From Lentinula raphanica (taxonomy: Eukaryota > Basidiomycota > Agaricomycetes > Agaricales > Omphalotaceae): a stretch of 64,000 nt of DNA. Positions 35,401 through 45,499 of the stretch are shown one piece after another. Below the pieces are notes generated by a model. That model was not told the DNA's origin and did no database searches. It saw nothing but the letters and a program-made list of their open reading frames with translations. Position 1 is the first letter of the stretch. Every line of letters starts with the position of its first letter. The position numbers and the translations under genes were made by a program. Location of the stretch: NCBI GenBank assembly GCA_027919835.1, contig JANVFP010000008.1, positions 682,001 through 746,000 of the forward strand. The letters are read 5' to 3'.

Positions 35401-36432
35401 CCCCAGGTTGTTCCGCACTTTCCGCATGCAAGTGAGGTCATCGTTCCACCACCTACGTTGATGTGGGCTGGGCTTTGCGTATGGTACGTACTCCTCGATC
35501 AGCTCCTCCAGGGTGGAGTCTAAACGTCGCAGGGTCACCCAAAATTCCTCTATCGTCTCTATTTCTCTTGGTTCCCCCAGTTGTTCAAGCCTCGCTGGCA
35601 GGTCCTCCTTCAGTTGCTCCCAATCGGCTTTCCTCCAGTTTCGTCATCGTCGAGGGTCTACAGTGCATGTTTGCAAGTCGAAGATGGTTTCGATAGGGAA
35701 GTGATCGGTCTTCATGGGTTGGGCACCATGGTGTACCCTGCACTGCACCACTCTCTCCAGTAATCGAGGTGTACAGAAGACGTTGTCGACTCTTGTCATG
35801 TTGCCAGTGGAGAATGAGCGGAGGGTGGGGACTTCCTCCGGTAGAGCCATCTTCAGTGAGTTGCGTGCGAGCAGGTCAAGCAAACGTTGTGCTGCCGCGA
35901 GGTTGCGGGTTGTGAAGAGATGATGATTCCGTGGTTCATCCCACATGGGGTGATGACGGTTGAAGTCTCCTAGCCAGCTCGTGTGCAAAGGTGCTCTGGG
36001 AGCGTTCTGTGCCTCTGGGCTCCGCGACCATTGCGCGATAGCATCAATGGCATCATCGTTATCGCAGTCATTGTAGACGTTGAAGATCCGCAGTGTCCCA
36101 TACTCACCAGTCAGCTGTATTGCTGTGACATCCGGGTGGTCGATGTCGATAGCAGTCCAGGAGTCTGTGAGGAGCCTGTTGTTGACGAGGATGATCGAGC
36201 GCATTGTGACCTGCTCCCATCGGTCGCGGTGTCGAGGGGGATAGATGACATGTAGGTGCCGGAGCGCCCTGGTCCTGCCTAGAAAGTCGATATAGGGCTC
36301 CTGTACCGCTATGATGTCCGCGTTGCTTGCCTCACTGTGAAGAAGGTCATGCATGCACAGATCTGACTTGTTAACATTAAGCTGCATCACCTTTAATCTG
36401 TCCTGTGTATGTACCTGCGGTGTACTAATCAT
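32479..36432 (-). pseudogene. LINE ORF2: endonuclease - reverse transcriptase - RNase H, three stops
   Basis: One reading frame of 1,318 codons with stops only at 35646-35644, 35166-35164 and 33888-33886, all TGA. Domains in order: APE-type endonuclease (QLNVNKS, QEPY, GDFNRHH, TDHFPI); reverse transcriptase (FMDVKGAFPSVD, QGDPFA, FMDD); RNase H (FTDG, AECVG, WADST, GNERADQEAK); and a terminal CPCC...HYLFQC zinc motif. The catalytic residues are all there; only the stops break it. The start ATG overlaps the ORF1 stop as ATGA, which suggests reinitiation as the native way of making ORF2. Confidence 0.92.
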
Positions 36433-38288
36433 TGTGATCCTCCCTGGGATCCCTGTCCTCCTGCTAGTGGGACCTCATCCTCATCCCATCTACCAGACCA
36501 TCCTCCGTTCCGTCGTCGATCCTGTGCCGATGGTTGTGTATGGGGTTGACTCGAGGGTGGTGGTGGTCGTGACCGCGATCGTGATATGTACCGATCCAGC
36601 GTGGACTGACGTTGTGGGGGACGTGAAGTCTGACTGTGTCGGGGTGGACCTGTACTCCGTCCTCGGCTACTGGGGCGTCTCAATTGTCCCGGTGGAGTTT
36701 CCTTGGACTTTCCTCCCGTTGGGTTGCGACTACGAGCTCGTCCCCTGTGGACAGTCTTCCAGCCCTGCTCATAGCTTTTCTGGACTTCGCTCCTCCACTC
36801 CATCTCCTGCACGGGGTCGATGCTGTTGGCTTTGTCCCATGTGCTCTCGTCTTCTGTTACAAAGTAACGGAAGCCTTTGGTCGGGTCCCGCTGCTGCCGT
36901 TCACGAATTCGCCGGAGGAGGGTAGGGCAGGCTCGATCCGCTGCGATGTGCCCCTTGGTCTTGCAGACAGCACAGTAAAAGTTTTCGGGCCCTGCTGAAC
37001 ACGTTTGAGTTGGGTGTGTTCTGTCGCATCTGCCACAGATGTCTGTCGTTGACTTACACTCCCTCGCGATGTGTCCGTATTGCTGACATCTCATGCACCG
37101 CTGCGGGTCCTTCTCTTCTCGCCTCACACTGACCAGCTTGTGGTCAATGACCATTTCTTGGCGTATGGCTGTATTCGCATGGCGCATGTCTGCGAAGGCA
37201 AAGACTGCGTGTGCGACCTTCTGTCCTGGTTTCCGCTGCTCTGGTTTTCGTATCCATCTGGCGGCGACGATGGAGTTCCTCGGGAGTTTACTGGCTTCGG
37301 TGATGGTGTCCCATGTCCACTGGGAGTCGATGTTGGCAATGGTTGGTACGAATTCCACAATAACTTCATGGTGGCTGGGTTGTGCTACGGCGTTGAGTCC
37401 CCAGTCCTTGGAGAACATCTTCAAGGTGTCACCAGTCTCCATCCACTGCATTTCTTCGGCACTTCGGAGGACACAGAAAGCTCCCTTCCCTCTGAGCTTC
37501 ACCACTGCGATCACCTTTACCATGCCTTTGTCCTCCCCTTGGTCCTCCAGTAACTTCTCTATCGTTAGGTTGGCTTTCTTTGCAAGTTCGGCTTCGGTGA
37601 GGGACCAGAGGGATTCAGAGTCGGATTTGACGAAGAACCTCCGGTCGGAGATGGCGGATGCTGCTATGGCTGCTTCTGGTCGTCGTCCGTATACGACAGG
37701 AGCTCCGGCTTTGGCTCTAGCCGCTTGAGCGTACGTGAATGGGCTTGTCCCGTGTAGAATCTCCCCCTCCTCGAGCCCGGCAGCGTTGTTCTTCTTTTGT
37801 GCCAACGTTCTTCCCATTTCTTCGACCGTGTTCTTCAACTCCGTCGTCGTCTCTGTCAACTTCTTTGCTAACTCTTTTGTCTCCCCTTCCAAAGCCTTTA
37901 CCATCTCCCGCGTGGCAGCGTTGTCGCTTTTGAGGATGGATGCTACTCCCGCGACTGTAGACTTCCGAAATTCCTCTGTTCTGTCCTTCCACGAAATCTC
38001 CTGCAGGATTTTCCCTATGAGCGCGACCTTGTCCCAGTTGGCTCGCCGTGTTGCTACGGTTCCGTCGCTGGCTTCGGCTGCAAGTCTTACTAGCTGGACT
38101 GGGAGGGCTAGAAAGCAATCCTCTCCGGGCTTGAGAAGCCTTAGATTGGTGGTTCTGGCTATAAGGGTGTCGACTGGTGTTTCATCGTCATTCGACGCGT
38201 CGTTGTTGCTTGGACTAGATGGCATGAAGCCTATCTTCGACTGTCGCGTGTTTTGGCCACTAGTGGTGGTGTTTTTTGTCATGGACAT
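36429..38288 (-). CDS. LINE ORF1: nucleic-acid-binding Gag-like protein
   Basis: An uninterrupted frame of 619 residues. A Glu/Lys-rich coiled-coil region lies in the first third; the C-terminal half has CCHC-type zinc knuckles (CMRCQQYGHIAREC, then CGRCDRTHPTQTC and CAVCKTKGH) and a long Arg/Ser/Pro/Gln-rich basic tail. Such proteins coat the element's RNA. The stop overlaps the ORF2 start by ATGA. Unlike ORF2, it carries no stop. Confidence 0.92.
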   Translation of the reverse strand: MSMTKNTTTSGQNTRQSKIGFMPSSPSNNDASNDDETPVDTLIARTTNLRLLKPGEDCFLALPVQLVRLAAEASDGTVATRRANWDKVALIGKILQEISWKDRTEEFRKSTVAGVASILKSDNAATREMVKALEGETKELAKKLTETTTELKNTVEEMGRTLAQKKNNAAGLEEGEILHGTSPFTYAQAARAKAGAPVVYGRRPEAAIAASAISDRRFFVKSDSESLWSLTEAELAKKANLTIEKLLEDQGEDKGMVKVIAVVKLRGKGAFCVLRSAEEMQWMETGDTLKMFSKDWGLNAVAQPSHHEVIVEFVPTIANIDSQWTWDTITEASKLPRNSIVAARWIRKPEQRKPGQKVAHAVFAFADMRHANTAIRQEMVIDHKLVSVRREEKDPQRCMRCQQYGHIARECKSTTDICGRCDRTHPTQTCSAGPENFYCAVCKTKGHIAADRACPTLLRRIRERQQRDPTKGFRYFVTEDESTWDKANSIDPVQEMEWRSEVQKSYEQGWKTVHRGRARSRNPTGGKSKETPPGQLRRPSSRGRSTGPPRHSQTSRPPQRQSTLDRYISRSRSRPPPPSSQPHTQPSAQDRRRNGGWSGRWDEDEVPLAGGQGSQGGSQ

Positions 38289-38419
38289 GTGGTGTCTTAT
38301 TCAGACTAGGAAAGGTAAAGTGTAGATATGAAGTTATGTACTCTAGGTCTGAATACGTCGTCTGCCAATGCCTCTCAAATCCCCTCTAAAGCGTGGGAAT
38401 TTTTGAGGTGGTGACAGTA

Positions 38420-39144
38420 TTAGATCAAAGAGCGGTCTAACCTTTCATATCCGTGAATAACGTCCTGACGATCCGCAATTTCGTTTTGAATTAAGGAAAG
38501 GTCCCTCGTGGTCTGCTTTAGCAAATTAACCCAGCTGTGTGTGCGCAGCGACGGAGGAACGGTATCCATACGTTCCAGAGAGCTTAGAAAATAATTCTCT
38601 TGTCTTTTGAGTCCCTCAATTCGTTCCTCTTCCTCCTGAGCAAATTTTCGATGATTCTCAGCACTGTATTTACGCTTGGATTGAGATTCGGATCTTGCCT
38701 CCCCTTGAGGTGGAGCATGTTCATCAGGAACTTGTCGCATAACAAGGACGTGTGGCTGACAAAAAGTCTAATGAACAATACCAAAACAGCATGCAAGGTG
38801 GATCCCTTACCTGAGCCTCGTTACTTTTGTCAATTTCCTGATCCCACTCCTTGTCATTATGAACACTAATCTAGTAGATGCAACATCAGTCTATGTAGCA
38901 AATACTCTGGGGAGCGACAAACCGAATGCAGTGCTCGAGCTTGAACGCCGGCCATGAGATCCAGGCCAGGGGTTCGAGCAGCTAGATGTGGCCCCTGGAC
39001 GGGGGCGTTGGCTGGCTCTAGCTGATTAGGTAGATCTCGAGCATAGTGCGAAGCAGACATCAAGGTCGGCGCAGCGAGGGCAGAAGAGAACGCTCCAATG
39101 ATCAGAGCGCCCCAAAGAGAATTCAAATGAAGATTTTCGAGCAT
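38420..39144 (-). CDS. Small secreted coiled-coil protein, copy B, 3' end replaced by LINE
   Basis: Three exons (39144-38923, 38870-38811, 38755-38420) with phase-0 introns. The signal peptide and following LEPANAPVQGPH-LAA region nearly equal copy A. Exon 2 is charged (HNDKEWDQEIDK). Exon 3 starts PHVLVMRQVPDEH and is mostly Glu/Lys/Arg-rich helix (AQEEEERIEGLKRQE). The last residues DRSLI and the stop at 38422-38420 come from the LINE 5' end; the native tail is displaced to 32154-32063. The truncated frame may still be expressed, about 30 residues shorter than before. Unknown function. Confidence 0.7.
38437..38448. repeat. Target-site duplication, 5' side of LINE
   Basis: An exact copy of the 12 bases at 32155-32166. 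It lies inside exon 3 of secreted copy B, in the codons for YERL. Confidence 0.9.
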
Positions 39145-39289
39145 GATAGCTTGTCAAATATAGCGAAAGGAGTCCAGCTCTAGGGAGAATGAGAGCGGAA
39201 GATGTCCGGTTTATATGCAACGCACGCAAATTTTACATGATATAATCTTGACAACTTCACGAATTCGCGGCTTTTCTGACAAAAATTTT

Positions 39290-40100
39290 AGCTTGGCAAG
39301 GACTCTGAACTCTTCTGAAGTCCACTGTCCAACGGGACTGACCGTGCTTCTGCTTTAGGGAAGAGGGAACCTGAGGGATTATCGGGGGAATCTGGTATCA
39401 GCAACTTGAAGCAGGGTTTGTCACATCGATCGATGGAGAAAAAAATCTAGCAAATACCAGCAAATCCCTCATCTTGATATGAGGGAATCAACCAGTGCAT
39501 ATCGGCGCGCGATCCTGTACAGTCCTGTACTCATGGTATCTTCTGATATCTCCCTTCAAGCATATGGTCTCAACACAGCACCCGAGGGCCGACAACGCAT
39601 CCAATCGTTGAATCGTAACAGTTAAGTTATAATACTGAGGAAGGAAGAAGGAACCTGCGGGAACATCCAAAGTATCAGCAACGAGGTTACTTATAGCACT
39701 TTGTGACAGTGCTTTGTGTTGTGTACCGTACAATTAGAAACTGTCTCTTTCCTGAAATACCTCATTCCAAAGTTCGACATTAATCAATCAGAGTATAATA
39801 CGCACCATATACTCCTGTTATCTCCCTTCGAACAGATGATCTTGACACAACGGTATCAAGCTTCAGCCTCAGCAAGCAGGGTCACATCGTTTCATGTTTT
39901 GCGCTGTGCACTTCAATCGGAAACCTCCTTGGAAATACCTCATCCCAAAGGGATAAGGTCTAACGAATCAGCCAGTGCATCTTCGTGCAAGTTCATCCTG
40001 TACAACCGACATCAGACAAGAATCTCCTCCGAGCATACGATCTCGACAGAGCAAGTGAAGATTTCACTGGCAACAGCAACCTGGCAGTCTCAGTCTACCG
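39290..40100. repeat. Diverged tandem repeats upstream of copy B
   Basis: Two to three units of about 300-400 bases share ordered landmarks: GGAACCTG(A/C)GGGA, (G/A)AAATACCTCAT.CCAAAG, CCAGTGCAT, TC(C/T)TGTAC, and CTCCCTTC.A.CA followed by (G/A)ATCT/TCTCAACACAGC. Similar landmarks stand upstream of copy A at 28900-29230. The units are too decayed for exact borders. The two clearest are 39340-39610 and 39640-39870, with a third at 39900-40060. Confidence 0.55.
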
Positions 40101-40936
40101 TCAAACGATGGCTGATGAGTGAATAAAGCCTGGCCTCACCAGCTATTACCACAACCACATTCGGAGTATCAATGATCAAAGCAATTCCAAAGTTTGTAGG
40201 AACGCCTTTTTGCCTTGCCAGTAGGGATGAAAGAATCTAACCAAACGTTGAGACCCGGTGGATTTAGGTGGATTTGCGGCCTGGCTATATCTGTTCGGCG
40301 TGTACAGTTGGCTGTTTGAGGTTTGGCGCGGTAGATTCGTAGCAGTACTCAGGTGGAGGCTGAGTATAGAGTCGTCCATACAAGTAGTGAGGTTGTAGGG
40401 AGATATACAATTTTACAACACATGGATGCTGAAAGGACAAGAGCTGACAAGAGAAAATGTTTGCCGGCGCTTAATTTTACACCCGATGGTCATTGGTCGG
40501 GAAGCCTGAAGGTGCGTGAGGAATCAGGATCTGAGTCCCCCCTCCCGCGAACAGTGTTCAAAACAGATTGTGTTTGGTGGAACAGAGTATGATACATTTT
40601 ATTTGACATAGACAATCGAAAACAGGATCAAAGCACAGCGAGGACGAGTTTGTAGTACATTCAACAACATTAAACAAATTTGAACGATTAGAAGATTTTC
40701 GACAGAGTAGGAATTTAAGTTTGAAAGCGATAGCGAAATGGAACTGGGAAAGCATTAAACAAAGCACTAGAAATTAGGAATGTTTTCTTTTTGTAAGCAG
40801 GCAGACAGTGTTGACAGCGAAGCGGTAAGTGAAGCATAAGTTATAAACAACAACAACCATGAAGATGAAAATTGGTTTTTGAGCCACTGGTTTTGAATCA
40901 TCAAGCCTGAAGGAACGATATCATAATCCAAACGAA
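40101..40936. other. Spacer, no supported gene
   Basis: Only short frames. The part 40213-40350 resembles 27820-27960 in the other block. The right part (40560-40900) is AT-rich and presumably the 3' UTR of the Mei2-type gene. Confidence 0.4.
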
Positions 40937-43900
40937 TCATTCCACTGCAAAAGAGGGGCGTGGCCTACGATGACTGCGTACGTTGTGATGATGACCATTG
41001 TTAGTGTGTAGTTCTCCCCGTTTCGAAGGACCGTTGAACGGATTGTTGAAGTTCAACGTGTTGTGATTTTGGTTTCCGGGAACAAAGAGAGCGCCTTTGT
41101 TGTTCGACGAACGTTCTTTGCGCCTCTGATGAGTAGGAGCAGGAAAAGGCTGGCGTAAACCTTGCATAGGGCCCGGTTCGGAGTAGAAGATCTTTGGTTG
41201 CCAAGCCTCACGTTCGTCCATTATGCAAGAATTTTTGAATTTGTCGACGAGAGATTCTTTGCCCCTTGAGATTACGATACTTACTTCAACCAAACCCGCG
41301 CCAATAGACCTGAATCACTCACTGGTAAACGGCATAGCTCATCTGAAGCACCTTTTCGCTGGAAAACATGTTCCTAATAACCAAAGGATATCAGCCGTGT
41401 TATCGACACCTTCAAGACCGGCCGAAGACTCACCATTTCTGACCAAGTCTAGCTTTGGCGAACGAAAGCAAGTCTTGAACGCTAATAGCGATTCCAGCTC
41501 AGCAATGACGATACCATAAGAAGATGGAACTACCTTATGAAATTAACGAAAGCTGTTGTCAAAGAGCAAATGTTAACGTTGTGTCGCTGTATGCGCCGCC
41601 CAAGTACCACTTACCGTATCCCACATTACATCCTAAAGAGCGAAGAATAATAAGTTTCCTTTGATTGTAATTGGATAAACTAACACTCACCATTCTTGAA
41701 ATCCATACGCAAATAAAGGAAATCAATCTTTCTCGGAGTCACCTCCGCAATGTATTGTATCAAGTCTTTGTCGCTCATCTTGTTGGGAATGTTCTTTCAG
41801 AGAAAGATGTCCATTCAATAAAACACACGAAAACAGTATACGAAAACAAACTCACCTTGATCATCACCGTCGTCCTCCCATCCTCACCAATCTCAATTTT
41901 ACGAATGTTGAGTTGATTACTCTCCGCTAAGTCTTTTTTACCTACATTTGTTCGAGAATTTCGGACAAGATGCGTGGTCGGAGGAGGAACGGATTTGTCG
42001 CTATGGACGGAATCTGCTCGAACGGACGAGGCCACTTGGACCGGCGGTGACTGGTCGTTTGCCAGAGGACTCATAACACCTGGTACACCGGGAGCGCCGG
42101 GAGAAAAGTACGACGCGTTATTGGCAGCGAAACCCCTGGGCGTCGCGCCTTGTACCCAACAATACGGATCCTGACCGAGAACGGGAGAAGCGTTCACCGG
42201 GAAACTAGGCGGGTACGGAGCTATCCCGTTCATCATCTCAATCGGCCAAGGCATGTTCATCTGCTGATACATAGCATCATGTTCGAACGGAATGGTGTTT
42301 CCAGGAAGCGTATGGATGGGGCCGTGGCATGAGAAATGGGGCGGAGGGGGCGGGGAGAGATAACCAGGATGGACAGAGATTGAGGGTAAAGTTGGTGTCT
42401 GGGCGAAGTAAGGTATGACTGGTCCCGGGCTTGGTGTTCCGTTGAACGTAGGATAGGCAGGTCCGTGGTAGTAGATTTGTGCAGCCCGGTGTTGATCTAG
42501 CGCAATCCCTTCGTTCGGGTGTTTACCACTAATCCCGGCGTCATGATCCACGGAAGAATAAAAGACCGGAGGCGACCCGCGACTTTCAGTCGAGGAAATG
42601 GAAGGGGCACTCTGGAGTGTATCATCCACCAGGGGTCCATTGATAGGGAACGGCTGACGGGTTTGAGAAAACTGCCCGGGAGGTCCAAACTGTGGAACGT
42701 AGTCGTCGTATGCTCTTGAGATTGGGAAAGGGACTATGGCAGGTTGATCGGAAGTTCTTGCTTGCATGATCTCAGACTCCGCTTGGTCCTTCGCTTTGAC
42801 AATGTCTTCACGACCAGAGACTTTGATCTTCATCCCAAATAAGACCATGCCATCGAGTGCTTCATAGGCTGCGTTGGTGTCGCGTCTATCGAAGAATTCG
42901 ACGTGGAATGTTTTGGATTCCTGTATCAAAACAAATCAGCACTCTACCAGAATGAGATCCAGAACTTTGAGCATACGAAATTCGAACTCTGACGTTCGTC
43001 CTGAATCGTCGTTTCCGAGAACACCAGGATATCGCCAAATGTCTCCAAGTAAGTCTGGATGAGATCGCTCTGCTTTGTCTTGTCCACATGTTCGAGCTCA
43101 TCGAGCTCTTCGACGCTTTTGGTGACCGATCCCGCAGGAATATCGGGCTCGACCCTCAGTTTGAGCGAGGCGTCCATCGACCTGATGAAGTTCGACGGGC
43201 CCAATTCCTATTGAAAGTGAGTAAACAGGACCGAACACAAAAGACCAGCCAGACATACATCGGTAACTTGATCCATAGTCAAGAATCTACACGTCAACCT
43301 CTGTCTCCCCGTCCCATCTTTCGTCAGATCGACACAACTGTCAAACACATCGTTTTCACGCGTGTCAAAGTACTTTTTCGCCGCGACAGCTTCTCGCAAG
43401 TCGTGGAAGGCAAGGAAAAGGGAACCAGAGTTGAGTTTGTGGCCTAAGATGGGGTTCAAGTTGCCGAGTAATCTCGTCCGACCGGACTGGAGGTCGTCCT
43501 TGGTAGACGGTGTTATGGGAGTAGGAAGTGAGTTGTCAGCTCGGTAGCGTGCAAGATCAATGGTCGTTATTGAGGTCGAGATGGCGTGTGTGACGACTTC
43601 TTGAGGGACGTCTGGTGAGATGTTGTCGACCTAGGAAAGATTTCGTCTAGTCGACTTTTGATACGGAGGATATATGCAACTTACGCGTAAAAATCGCGAG
43701 GGACCCGTAGCGTCGTCACCTCGGATATCAGTGGTCTCAAGTTTATGATTGCCGGAAGAGCTACTATCACAAGGACCCACGCTACTATCGACACTACTAG
43801 CCGTCGTCCTTATACTGGACGAAGGCGTCAGCGGCGGGGTAAGGAGCTTGTGAGACTCATTCTCGACGCGTTGCTGTCTCCTCCGCGGTAGCTTGTGGGT

Positions 43901-44280
43901 ATCCAATTTGACGTGCGGATAGTTCGCCTGGGGCTTTTCACGAAAGCAAACCAAGCTTGGCTTGGGCTTGACGTGTTTTTCGGTATTACTTTGAGCGTGT
44001 TGTGAGAGCTGTTTCGCAAACGAGTCTGGGTCGCACGAGAGGTGAAGGTCATCCCGGGGCATTTTGTCAAGCTTGGTAGGTAGAGGACCCGAATGAGGAG
44101 GGAACCTGTGGTAGTAAGAGTTATTGGTTGAAAGTTGAGAGAATGAAAGAGAAACTACCATATATTAGGCAGCGAAGGAGAATGCTGAAGACGAGGAGGA
44201 AGAGATCTAATGGGTTGCTGGTTGCCTAGACGTGGACTACCAGAGTGTTTAGAAGATAGAGAGGGAGATGGTGGGGACAT
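40937..44280 (-). CDS. Mei2-type RNA-binding protein
   Basis: Multi-exon gene; main exons 44280-44159, 44105-43686, 43630-43259, 43207-42977, 42920-41856, 41793-41691 and several short ones down to the stop at 40937. The middle part has degenerate RRM features (FLAFHDLREAVAAKKYFDTRE; FHVEFFDRRDTNAAYEAL), followed by a long Pro/Ser-rich linker. The C-terminal RRM has the Mei2 hallmarks: TTVMIKNIPNKMSDKDLI, then FLYLRMDFKNGCNVGYAFVNF, KWNMFSSEKV and SYAVYQGKESLVDKF. Mei2 proteins promote meiosis by binding RNA and sequestering mRNA-degrading factors. An intact gene lies here and a dead copy at 29.3-31.0 kb. All introns found have GT donors. Confidence 0.87.
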
Positions 44281-44907
44281 GGAAGAAAAATGGGAAGGGA
44301 AATTCCGGGGGAATGAAGAGATTATGAAGGAAAATAAACTTGGAGAGAAGACAGAGCTGAAACGAGGATAGAATGTTGATGTAAGCCCTAAATTCACGTC
44401 AAACGACGCGATTCGCACTTCGCAAGCTCTGTTGTCAAGCAGAAAGCCCCGATGACTGCTGGAAAGAAAAAAAAGAGGTCCACAAGCAAAGTTTGATTCG
44501 TCTTTTTTTGCAACTCAGAGGGCAACTTCCGGATAACAAATGAACAGAGTAGATTGAAAGTTACTGTAGTTAGATCATCAATTTTTTCGAGGTTTTCTTG
44601 TTGCCCCGAAGGTTGCATCGTTATTACCTTCTATGGACCGCCACAGCTATGTACACAAGCGGAGCCGTTTCAAGGCTTGGAGTTGATATTTTGTGAGTTG
44701 TGTGAAGAACAGATACACGTGTATGAGACGAACCAAGAGAACGGCGTTTGATGATATCTCCAGCCGCAAATGGAAGAAGCAAAGTCAACGTTCCAAAAAA
44801 GGTTCATTTACTCATAAGCGCCCATAACCACGTGGCCTTATTTTCCACTTGTCTTCTGCGCGCTAGCCTCCTCCTCTGAAGTCTTCAAGTCGCTCTTTGC
44901 TTCAACA
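44281..44907. other. Divergent promoter region
   Basis: 627 bases between the start of the Mei2-type gene and the start of mitochondrial bS6. Short frames only. It holds the 5' UTRs of both genes, and I see no distinct element. Confidence 0.4.
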
Positions 44908-45399
44908 ATGCCTTTGTATCAAATGTTATGCATATCTACGCATTTCGGTGAATATGTATGCTGACATTCTTTCTACGCTGCTCCAAAATGCTCAAGTATA
45001 ATCACAGAAACATATCAAGCAACTAGTCACTCAAACCTGCACTCATATCATGAACAACGGCGGTGTTGTTCGTAAAATTGATTCATGGGGTACCTATGCT
45101 CTCCCTCAGAGGATGAAACGTCATGCAGGGTATAATAGCTATGGAGAGTACGTCTTCTTCCCTTTCGCGTTTCAAGACGTACCTCGGATAGAATCTCACA
45201 AAATCATTCCTTTTTTAGTTATTGGACTTTGCATTTCGATACCTCCCCACGCACATTGCAGTCTTTGAATAAAATCATGCGACAGGATCCTCTAGTCCTT
45301 AGATGGACTGTTCTCAAGCTGGGCTCTAAAGCAGAAGACCTTGCATCGGAAGGACGGAAAGCAATACAAGGTCAAGAAATCGACGACCCTTTACAATAA
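44908..45399 (+). CDS. MRP17: Mitochondrial ribosomal protein bS6m
   Basis: Three exons (44908-44955, 45008-45147, 45219-45399) give 122 residues. The N-terminus MPLYQMLCIS and then YKHIKQLV, NGGVVRKIDSWGT-LPQRMKRH and YWTLHFDTSPRTL, with LRWTVLKLG near the end, match the bacterial S6 fold in its fungal mitochondrial form. It belongs to the platform of the mitoribosomal small subunit. The first splice donor is GTATGC at 44956, not the nearer GTGAAT, because only this keeps the frame into KHIKQLV. Confidence 0.92.
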
Positions 45400-45499
45400 T
45401 TGTTCTCCGTATGTAGCCAGTCAGTTTTGGAATCACATATCACATCTTTATTTTCTACACCACAGCACATACTTAGTGAAACACCTCTTCATCACCGGA

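Larger units (their letters stand above)
32167..38436 (-). mobile_element. Full-length non-LTR retrotransposon (LINE, I/Tad-like)
   Basis: A 6.27 kb element on the minus strand has a 5' UTR of about 148 bases, ORF1 (gag-like with zinc knuckles), ORF2 (endonuclease, reverse transcriptase, RNase H), a 3' UTR of about 290 bases and a 23-base A-tail. Its borders are set by a perfect 12-bp target-site duplication. ORF order EN-RT-RNase H and the ORF1 zinc knuckles fit the I/Tad1 group known in fungi. ORF2 stays in one frame throughout but has three TGA stops, so this copy is probably immobile. The intact duplication and few lesions suggest a fairly recent insertion. Confidence 0.95.

Noticed and set aside
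32909..35763. Plus-strand frames across the RT and RNase H region
   Set aside because: Antisense shadows of ORF2 domains with catalytic motifs.
36353..38325. Long plus-strand open frames (120-211 codons)
   Set aside because: They are antisense to LINE ORF1, which has zinc knuckles and an uninterrupted 619-codon frame; the plus frames have no motif.
38584..38796. Alternative frame in copy B exon 3 (FLMNMLHLKG...)
   Set aside because: Shorter, and it does not match copy A; the RQVPDEH frame is shared, enters in phase 0 and continues beyond the LINE.
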